From assembly GCF_014203425.1 (NCBI RefSeq), contig NZ_JACHJC010000001.1, forward strand, positions 6,961,501 to 7,025,500: a stretch of DNA of 64,000 bases, given 5' to 3'. Source of the stretch: Micromonospora echinospora (GTDB lineage Bacteria > Actinomycetota > Actinomycetes > Mycobacteriales > Micromonosporaceae). A program made the position numbers and the translations under genes. The notes below the pieces were generated by a model. It did no database searches. It was not told the DNA's origin and saw nothing but the letters and a program-made list of their open reading frames with translations. The number at the start of each line of letters is the position of its first letter. Position 1 is the stretch's first letter. Shown here in pieces: positions 58,028-64,000 of the stretch.

Positions 58028-59353
58028 ATGCGGACGGTACGGGGCTGGTTACAGGACACGGCCGGTGGCCTGCCACGGACGTTCTGGTACCTCTGGGCCG
58101 GCACGCTGATCAACCGGCTCGGCTCGTTCGTCCTGATCTTCCTGGCCATCTACCTGACCCAGGAGCGGGGCTTCTCCGCCTCCCAGGCCGGTCTGGTGAT
58201 CGGCCTCTGGGGCGCCGGCGGCGCGGTCGGCACCACCATCGGCGGCACCCTGACCGACCGCTGGGGGCGGCGGCCCACGCTGCTCACCGCGCACGTCGGC
58301 GCGGCCGGCATGATGATCGCGCTCGGCTTCGCCCGCCCTCTCTGGGCGGTCGCGGTGGGCGCGCTGCTGCTCGGCGCGTTCGCCGAGGCGGCCCGCCCCG
58401 CCTTCGGCGCGATGATGGTCGACGTGGTGCCGGACAAGGACCGGCTGCGCGCCTTCTCGCTGAACTACTGGGCCATCAACCTCGGCTTCGCCTGCGCCGC
58501 CGTGCTCGCCGGCTTCGCCGCCCAGGGCAGCTACCTGCTGCTGTTCCTGGTGAACGCGACCACCACGCTGGTGACCGCGCTGATCATCTTCGCCAAGGTC
58601 GGCGAAACCCGCGGCCCGGTCACCGCGCTCCCGGCCAAGGGCATGCCGGCGCCGGCCGGCGCGCTGCGCACCATCCTCGCCGACCGGGTGTTCCTCGGCT
58701 TCGTCGCGCTCAACCTGCTCGCCGCGCTGGTGTTCCTCCAGCACATCTCGATGCTGCCGATCGCCATGGGCGACTCCGGGCTCAGCCCGGCCACCTACGG
58801 CTCGGTGATCGCACTGAACGGCGTGCTCATCGTGTTCGGCCAGCTCTTCGTACCCCGGCTCATCAAGGGCCGCAGCCGCTCACACGTGCTGGCGCTCGCG
58901 TCGCTGGTGATGGGCGCCGGGTTCGGGCTCACCGCGCTCGCCGACACGGTCTGGCTCTACGGCCTGACCGTGCTGATCTGGACCCTCGGCGAGATGCTCA
59001 ACTCCCCGTCCAACGCCACCCTGATCGCGGAGCTGTCGCCGGCCGCGCTGCGCGGCCGCCACCAGGGCGTCTTCTCGCTGTCCTGGCAGCTTGCCGGCGC
59101 TGCCGCGCCGATCCTCGGCGGCCTGGTCCGCGAGCACGCCGGCAACAGCACGCTCTGGCTGGGCTGCGCGGGCATCGGCGTGGTGGCGGCGGTCGCCCAC
59201 CTGATCTCCGGCCCGGCCCGGGAGCGCCGCGCCGTCGCGCTGCGCGCCGTGGGCACGCCCGTCACGCCGGTCAACGTCACCGCCACCCCGGCGCCCGAGG
59301 CGGCCGAGGCCGCGGCCACCTCACCCGCCGACCCGGTCCGCGCCGGTTCCTGA
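58028..59353 (+). CDS. MFS transporter (first of two paralogues)
   Basis: A 441-residue major facilitator protein with 12 helices in two six-helix halves. The MFS motif A appears as GGTLTDRWGRRPTLL after helix 2. The N terminus (VRGWLQDTAGGLPRTFWYLWAGTLINRLGSF) is nearly shared with the next gene. The C-terminal ~40 residues are a polar tail. The substrate is unknown; drug/proton antiport is typical of the family. Confidence 0.88.
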   Translation: MRTVRGWLQDTAGGLPRTFWYLWAGTLINRLGSFVLIFLAIYLTQERGFSASQAGLVIGLWGAGGAVGTTIGGTLTDRWGRRPTLLTAHVGAAGMMIALGFARPLWAVAVGALLLGAFAEAARPAFGAMMVDVVPDKDRLRAFSLNYWAINLGFACAAVLAGFAAQGSYLLLFLVNATTTLVTALIIFAKVGETRGPVTALPAKGMPAPAGALRTILADRVFLGFVALNLLAALVFLQHISMLPIAMGDSGLSPATYGSVIALNGVLIVFGQLFVPRLIKGRSRSHVLALASLVMGAGFGLTALADTVWLYGLTVLIWTLGEMLNSPSNATLIAELSPAALRGRHQGVFSLSWQLAGAAAPILGGLVREHAGNSTLWLGCAGIGVVAAVAHLISGPARERRAVALRAVGTPVTPVNVTATPAPEAAEAAATSPADPVRAGS

Positions 59354-59433
59354 GTACGCCCCGACGCGACCGCCCCGAGGCGGGTGGATACCGTACGGGA
59401 CGGAATCGGTAAGGAAACCTTCCTGGAGGACGG

Positions 59434-60684
59434 GTGCGCGGCCTGCGGCGCTGGTGGGACGACACAGCCGGCGGACTGCCGGCCACGTTCTGGTACCTCT
59501 GGTCCGGCCTGCTGATCAACCGGGCCGGCGCGTTCGCGCTGCTGTTCCTGTCGCTGTACCTGACCGCCGCGCGGGGTGCCCCGCCGTCGCTGGCCGGGCT
59601 CGTGGTCGGCGCGTACGGGATCGGTGGCGCGGCCGGCACGCTGCTCGGCGGCGTACTGGCCGACAGGTGGGGCCGGCGGGCCACGCTGCTCGCCGCCCAC
59701 CTGGTCGCCGCGGGCCTGATGGCGACGCTGGCGTTCAGCACGCACCTGGCGGTGATCGCCGCGCTGGCCACGCTGGTCGGGGTGGCGCACTCGATGCCCA
59801 GCCCGGCGTTCGTGGCGGCCATCGTGGACGTGGTGCCCGAGGCCCGCCGCTCCCGCGCGTTCAACCTCCAGTTCTGGGCGTTCAACCTCGGCATGGCGGT
59901 GGCCTCGCTGCTGGCCGGCGTACTCGCCGAGGCCAGTTTCACGGCGCTGTTCCTGGTCGACGCCGGAGCCACGCTGGCGGCGGCAGTGGTGATCGCGCTG
60001 AAGGTGCCGGAGACGCTAGGCCGGCGTCCGGCGCTCACGCCCCGGGCCGCAGTGGGACGCCGTCCCGGTCTGCACACCGCGCTCACCGATCGCACGTTCC
60101 TGGCGTTCGTCGGGCTGACGTTCCTGCTCGCCGTGCTGACCATGCAGACCTCGACGATCATGCCGCTGGCGATGCGCGCGGACGGCCTGCGCCCGTCGGC
60201 GTACGGGCTGGTGGTGGCGCTCGGCGGGGCGCTCATCGTGGCCGGGCAGCTGTTCGTGCCCCGGCTCATCGAGCCGTACCGCAAGTCGACGGTGCTGGCC
60301 GTCTCCACAGGTCTGATGGCGCTCGGATTCGGCACGCTCACAGTCGCCGACGGGCTGCCGCTCTACCTCGGCGCGGCGGTGGTCTGGACGGCCGGGCAGA
60401 TGCTCGCCGCGCCGCCGAACGCGCAGATCAACGCCGACCTCGCCCCGCCCGAACTGCGGGCCCGCTACCAGTCGGTGTTCTACCTGACGTTCCCGGCCGC
60501 GTCGTTCGTGGCGCCCGCGCTCGGCGGGCTCAGCCTGGAGCACCTGGGTGAGCGGCACTGGCTGGTGGTCGGCGCGCTCGGGCTGTTGGCCGCGGCCGGG
60601 CACCTGCTCGCCGGGCCGCCCCGGGAGAGCCGGGTCGCGGCGCTGCGGGCGGCGGCCGCGGAACCCGTCAGGTCCGCCCGCTGA
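59434..60684 (+). CDS. MFS transporter (second of two paralogues)
   Basis: A 416-residue paralogue of the preceding gene, from a tandem duplication: WWDDTAGGLPATFWYLWSGLLINRAGAF matches its neighbour. The motif A is GGVLADRWGRRATLL. GGAGGAC precedes GTG 59434. The copies have diverged widely in the middle, so they probably differ in substrate or are expressed differently. Confidence 0.88.
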   Translation: MRGLRRWWDDTAGGLPATFWYLWSGLLINRAGAFALLFLSLYLTAARGAPPSLAGLVVGAYGIGGAAGTLLGGVLADRWGRRATLLAAHLVAAGLMATLAFSTHLAVIAALATLVGVAHSMPSPAFVAAIVDVVPEARRSRAFNLQFWAFNLGMAVASLLAGVLAEASFTALFLVDAGATLAAAVVIALKVPETLGRRPALTPRAAVGRRPGLHTALTDRTFLAFVGLTFLLAVLTMQTSTIMPLAMRADGLRPSAYGLVVALGGALIVAGQLFVPRLIEPYRKSTVLAVSTGLMALGFGTLTVADGLPLYLGAAVVWTAGQMLAAPPNAQINADLAPPELRARYQSVFYLTFPAASFVAPALGGLSLEHLGERHWLVVGALGLLAAAGHLLAGPPRESRVAALRAAAAEPVRSAR

Positions 60685-60692
60685 CAACGGCA

Positions 60693-60728
60693 GAGCGCCC
60701 ACCCCGACCCCCGTCGAGATGGGCGCTC
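60693..60728 (+). terminator. stem-loop terminator after the MFS pair
   Basis: GAGCGCCCA (60693-60701) pairs perfectly with TGGGCGCTC (60720-60728), starting nine bases after the MFS stop. Confidence 0.65.
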
Positions 60729-60748
60729 GTACCGTACGCCCGGCGGCG

Positions 60749-60782
60749 GCGGGCGACACTCACCCCCGTAAGCGTCGCCCGC
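60749..60782. terminator. second stem-loop in the convergent gap
   Basis: GCGGGCGAC (60749-60757) pairs perfectly with GTCGCCCGC (60774-60782) over a 16-nt loop, acting perhaps as a backup terminator. Confidence 0.5.
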
Positions 60783-61051
60783 TCGCGCCGCCGGTTCCAC
60801 GGGCGGCACCGTCCCCCAACGGCGTGATCCACCCGATCTTCGCGTCTCACTTGCGCGGATCTGATCGATCCACCGCTCCCCCGAACGGAAACAAGCGTGA
60901 CGCGGTGCAATAAAGTTAGTTCGCCCGGATTCCGGATTCAACCCAGATCGCTGTCTTGCCCGTCACAGCGTCCGTGTCGGGAATCCGGCTGCCCGTGCTG
61001 TGGTCCCTGGGATGGCAAACATCGGGTTCCCGGGGTCCATTCCCGTAAACC

Positions 61052-62083
61052 TCAGCCGTCCTCGCGATTCGGGTTCTCGGTCCGGAAGAAGTTGCTCTGC
61101 CGCCCGTCCCGCATCTGCTCCTGGTAGATCAGGTTCAGACGCCGCAGGTCGAACGTCCGGAACCAGTCGTCCCAGGTGATCTCCCGGATCCGGCTGCTCT
61201 CCCGGTACCCCGGCATGTTGAACGTGAGCACCCCGGGCCGGTCGCCGCGCTCGGTGCCGGCGATGGTGGCCGGCTTCGCGCCCCGCGCCCGCGCCCACCG
61301 CTGGATCACCTCGTGGTTGCGGGTGACCAGGCTGCGGCCCGGACGCTCCGGCCGGTCCGCGAGCGACGTGATGAGCTGCGAGGACCCGACCGACCGGCTG
61401 GACGCCGGACCGCGGGTCGGCGCGCTCTGCGCCCGAGCCGACGTCGCCTTGCGGGTCGTGGCCGCCTTGGCCGGGGCCGCCTTCGCCCGAGCAGGCGCCG
61501 CCTTGGCGCGAGCCGGAGCCGCCTTCGCGCGCGTCGTCGTCGCCCGCGACGAGGTCGCCTTCGCCCGTGCCGGAGCCGCCTTGGCGCGTGCTGCCGGCCG
61601 CGACGAGGTCGCCTTCGCGCGGGACGGAGCCGCCTTGGCGCGCGTCGTCGTCGCCCGTGACGAGGTGGCCTTGGCGCGGGCGGGTGCCGCCTTGCGCGTA
61701 CCCGTCGCCTTGGCCCTGGCCCCGGTGGCCCGCGCGGCCGGCGCGGACTTGGCCGGCGACGTCGCGCGGCGGGCGGTGGTCTTCTTCGCGGCGGTGCTCT
61801 TGCGGGTGGCCGACGGCCGGCCGGCCGGGCCGGCGCTGCGCCGCGCGGCGCCACCGCCCCCCTCGGAGCGCATGCTGCGCGCCAGGGTCTTCACCAGTTC
61901 CGGCTTCCGCAGCGCGGAGATCCCGGAGACTCCGCGCCGTCGGAGCTGGCTGCGGATGTCGTCGACCTTCATCCGGGAGATCTCGGACTCCGACACCCTC
62001 GGGGTGTTCGGCGTCTGGTTGCCGGTTTGCCGCTTGGTACGGGTCGCAGTCGTGCCGCGACCTGAGCTGTTGCGCTGAGCCAT
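61052..62083 (-). CDS. Rho-N/SAP-like protein with histone H1-like Lys/Ala-rich core
   Basis: A 343-residue basic protein. Residues ~35-75 form a Rho N-terminal-like/SAP fold (ISRMKVDDIRSQLRRRGVSGISALRKPELVKTLA). Residues ~80-225 are a low-complexity array of A-K-A-x-x-x-R units like eukaryotic H1 or bacterial HupB/HrdB tails. The C-terminal ~110 residues are conserved and non-repetitive (EITWDDWFRTFDLRRLNLIYQEQMRDG). This suggests nucleic-acid binding. GAGGAG precedes ATG 62083. Confidence 0.8.
   Translation of the reverse strand: MAQRNSSGRGTTATRTKRQTGNQTPNTPRVSESEISRMKVDDIRSQLRRRGVSGISALRKPELVKTLARSMRSEGGGGAARRSAGPAGRPSATRKSTAAKKTTARRATSPAKSAPAARATGARAKATGTRKAAPARAKATSSRATTTRAKAAPSRAKATSSRPAARAKAAPARAKATSSRATTTRAKAAPARAKAAPARAKAAPAKAATTRKATSARAQSAPTRGPASSRSVGSSQLITSLADRPERPGRSLVTRNHEVIQRWARARGAKPATIAGTERGDRPGVLTFNMPGYRESSRIREITWDDWFRTFDLRRLNLIYQEQMRDGRQSNFFRTENPNREDG
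61430..61800 (-). repeat. tandem low-complexity repeats encoding A-K-A-x units
   Basis: Degenerate units around GCCTTGGCGCGAGC (plus strand), partly arranged as longer blocks that recur around 61520, 61580 and 61640. They encode the Lys/Ala/Arg-rich core of the basic protein. Confidence 0.75.
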
Positions 62084-62161
62084 GGGACACGCTCCTCGAC
62101 AGTCCGTCCTCGGCCCGCGGTGGGTCCCAAATGCTCCGCACCGCGCGGGGCGGCATACCCG

Positions 62162-62695
62162 TCAGGAGGGCTCCGAACCTCCGGGGGGCGATCCGGCCGT
62201 GGCGGAAGGCTCGAAGAGGTGCGCGAACGCGGCCAGGTTGGCTGTCGACTCGCCGCGCTTCACCCGCCACTCCCACTCCCGGCGGATGGCGGCGCCGAAG
62301 CCGATCTCCAGCATGCTGTCGAACGACTCGTCGGCGTACGTCAGCACGGAGCCGAGCAGGCGGTCCAGCTCGTCGGCGTCGACCCCGGCCAGGTTGACCC
62401 GGCCGGTCAGGTAGACGTCGCCGACCGAGTCGATGGAGAACGAGACGCCGTACATCCGGGCGTTGCGCTGCAGCAGCCAGGCCCACAGCTCCTCGCGGCG
62501 CTCGTCGGGCTGGCGCATCACGAACGCCTCGACCCGAAGCGCGTGCTCGCCCACGATCAGGTTGCAGATCGTCTTGAGCTTGTGCGTGCCGGGCAGGGTC
62601 ACCGCGTACGACGCCTCGCCTGTCGACTCCCACTCCAGCTCGCGCTCGGCGCAGACGGACTCGATCAGCGCGGCGACCTCACTCCTGCGGCTCAT
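62162..62695 (-). CDS. YbjN-domain protein
   Basis: A 177-residue protein of the YbjN family (RREVAALIESVCAERELEWE-type start, LKTICNLIVGEHALRVEAFVMRQPDE, AWLLQRNARMYGVSFSIDSVGDVYLTGRV), related to tetrameric chaperone-like folds. TAGAGT ends seven bases before ATG 62695, with no ribosome binding site. It lies beside mshA, as Rv0487 does in mycobacteria. Function unknown. Confidence 0.88.
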   Translation of the reverse strand: MSRRSEVAALIESVCAERELEWESTGEASYAVTLPGTHKLKTICNLIVGEHALRVEAFVMRQPDERREELWAWLLQRNARMYGVSFSIDSVGDVYLTGRVNLAGVDADELDRLLGSVLTYADESFDSMLEIGFGAAIRREWEWRVKRGESTANLAAFAHLFEPSATAGSPPGGSEPS

Positions 62696-62702
62696 CGCAC
62701 CC

Positions 62703-62708
62703 ACTCTA
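62703..62708 (-). promoter_or_regulatory. leaderless -10 box of YbjN gene
   Basis: On the minus strand TAGAGT ends seven bases before ATG 62695, and no ribosome binding site is present. Confidence 0.55.
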
Positions 62709-62746
62709 CGACCGGCGTAGCGGGGCCGCCCGATGGCCGGTGGCGG

Positions 62747-64000
62747 TCACCAGGAGCACAGCAGGGCCGGGTCGCCGAGCCGCCGCGCCAGCCGGGCCCG
62801 GTGCTCGGTGATCGCCTCCCCGTAGACGGCGAGCAGGCCGGAGGCGGTGCGGTGCCAGGAGAACTCCCTGGCGTGCCGCTCGGCCCCTCGGCCCAGCGCG
62901 GCACGGCGTACCCGGTCGGGCAGCAGGCGCGCCAGCTCCCGGGCCCAGTCCGCCGGGTCGTGGCCGTCGATGAGCACCCCGCTGACGCCGTCGCGTACCG
63001 CGGTGACCAGGCCGCCCACGGCGGCGGCCAGCACCGGCGTGCCGCACGCCTGGGCCTCCAGCGCGACCAGGCCGAACGACTCGTTGTGCGACGGCACCGC
63101 GACCAGGTCGGCGGCGCGGTAGAGGGCGGGCAGGTCCGCGCCGGTCTGCGGCGGCAGGAAACGCACCCGGTCGGCCACGTCGAGCGCGTGCGCCAGCTCG
63201 ATCAGCGCGGTCGGCCGGTCCAGGCCGCTGCCGCTGGGCCCGCCGCAGATCACCACGGTCAGCTCGTCGGCCAGCGCCGGATCCCGCTCGCGCAGCGCGG
63301 CGACGGCGCGGACCAGCACGTCCGGCGCCTTGAGCGGCTGGATCCGGCCGACGAACGCGACCACGTACCCGTCGGTCGGCAGGCCGAGGCGGCGACGGGC
63401 GGCCCGGGTCGCGGCGGCCCGGTCGCCGGATGCGGGACGGAACCGGTCCAGGTCGACGCCGGGCTCCACCACCGCCACCCGGTCCGGCTCGGCCGCGTAC
63501 CGGTCGAGCAGGTCACGCGCCTCCACCCGGGTGTTCGCGACCAGCCGGTCGGCCTCGGTGACCACCTGCTCCTCACCGATCACCCGGGCCTTCGGCTCCG
63601 GGCGGTCCCCGGCGGCGAGCCGGGCGTTCTTCACCTTCGCCAGCGTGTGCGCGGTGTGCACCAGCGGTACGCCCCAGCGCTCCTTGGCCAGCCAGCCGAC
63701 CTGCCCGGAGAGCCAGTAGTGCGAGTGGATCAGGTCGTAGTGGCCCGGCGGGCGGGCCGCCTCGGCGCGCAGCACGCCGGCGGTGAAGGCACAGAGCTGA
63801 CCCGGCAGCTCCTCCTTGGTCAGCCCCTCCAGCGGCCCGGCGGTGACGTGCCGGACGGACACACCGGGCGCCACCTCGACCAACGGGGGCAGGTCACCGG
63901 CGGTGGCCCGGGTGAAGATCTCCACCTCGACGTCGGCCTCGGCCAGCCGCCGGGCCACCTCCAGGATGTAGACGTTCATGCCGCCCGCGTCACCGGTGCC
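62747..64000 (-). CDS. mshA: D-inositol-3-phosphate glycosyltransferase MshA (5' end cut by window)
   Basis: At least 417 residues of a GT4 glycosyltransferase that transfers GlcNAc from UDP-GlcNAc to inositol-3-phosphate, the first step of mycothiol synthesis. The chain is open at the window edge, where it reads [12 protein letters not shown], the N-terminal UDP-binding glycine loop of MshA. Further motifs are [63 protein letters not shown] and [29 protein letters not shown]. About 20 N-terminal residues are missing. Confidence 0.95.
   Translation of the reverse strand, partial: GTGDAGGMNVYILEVARRLAEADVEVEIFTRATAGDLPPLVEVAPGVSVRHVTAGPLEGLTKEELPGQLCAFTAGVLRAEAARPPGHYDLIHSHYWLSGQVGWLAKERWGVPLVHTAHTLAKVKNARLAAGDRPEPKARVIGEEQVVTEADRLVANTRVEARDLLDRYAAEPDRVAVVEPGVDLDRFRPASGDRAAATRAARRRLGLPTDGYVVAFVGRIQPLKAPDVLVRAVAALRERDPALADELTVVICGGPSGSGLDRPTALIELAHALDVADRVRFLPPQTGADLPALYRAADLVAVPSHNESFGLVALEAQACGTPVLAAAVGGLVTAVRDGVSGVLIDGHDPADWARELARLLPDRVRRAALGRGAERHAREFSWHRTASGLLAVYGEAITEHRARLARRLGDPALLCSW

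Larger units (their letters stand above)
60685..61051. other. gene-free region between convergent genes
   Basis: This 367-bp gap starts with two stem-loops (60693-60728, 60749-60782). From about 60840 to 60950 it is AT-richer than its surroundings, including GTGCAATAAAGTTAG. No gene is credible here. Confidence 0.55.

Noticed and set aside
1..64000. tRNA, rRNA, CRISPR arrays, insertion sequences, prophage
   Set aside because: I saw no T-loop-like motifs with matching acceptor stems, no regularly spaced repeats with unique spacers, and no transposase or integrase gene; a covariance or profile search would settle small RNAs.

Overview
The window is high-GC actinobacterial DNA, most consistent with Micromonospora or a close Micromonosporaceae relative. 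This is inferred from codon use, dense operons with ATGA overlaps, GTG starts, many apparently leaderless genes, and two families of dispersed palindromes (GGGCCC-cored and GATC-ended stem-loops) that I associate with that family. I saw no rRNA, tRNA, CRISPR array, transposase or phage gene.

The left third (about 1-21.5 kb) is accessory. It holds a methyltransferase gene at the edge, then an arabinan/arabinoxylan utilisation locus: a LacI-type repressor, a palindromic operator, a GH51 arabinofuranosidase, a sugar-binding lipoprotein, two ABC permeases and a GH43 lipoprotein, with no dedicated ATPase. It continues with an APC amino acid permease, three secreted hydrolases (a GH10-like glycosidase, a phospholipase A2 and a 1090-residue lamin-tail/ExeM-type nuclease), a cyclase-NTPase-TPR regulator, an FmdB zinc ribbon, a membrane-anchored lytic transglycosylase, a double GNAT protein and an XRE regulator.

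From 22 kb to the right edge the order follows an ancient actinobacterial core block that in Mycobacterium tuberculosis runs, from memory, Rv0512 back to Rv0486. It comprises hemB, cobA/hemD, hemC, hemA and rex (with a Rex operator); a two-component pair; HAD and glutaredoxin genes; an acyl-CoA ligase; a bldN-like sigma factor with its rsbN-like anti-sigma gene; a HAD-IB enzyme; a PlsC-like acyltransferase; an epimerase; the tiny ribosomal protein bS22 and an excisionase-like HTH protein. After an insertion the core resumes with a TIM-barrel protein, a Ppx/GppA phosphatase, a cysteine-rich conserved protein, a secreted transglycosylase-like protein, a regX3/senX3-phoU locus, gpmA, two paralogous MFS transporters, a histone-H1-like protein, a YbjN protein and mshA, which is cut by the edge.

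The insertion (about 39.6-49.9 kb) sits where mycobacteria have proC. It holds a MacB-type ABC exporter whose membrane-fusion partner is frameshifted, a membrane zincin, a hydrolase-TetR-YrdB operon with a perfect 19-bp operator, a VOC protein, proline dehydrogenase, a CGNR regulator, and a two-gene cassette of a small lipoprotein plus a glutathionylspermidine-synthetase-like ATP-grasp enzyme. That cassette is the best candidate for an undescribed system: the lipoprotein ends in Cys-Gly-Gly, echoing the Cys-Gly end of glutathione that this enzyme fold activates. Other notable signals are a 51-codon upstream ORF coupled to bldN, a BldN-type promoter before rsbN, more than a dozen TANNNT boxes set 6-7 nt before start codons that lack a ribosome binding site, and a cluster of four GATC-ended stem-loops at 53.7-54.1 kb.
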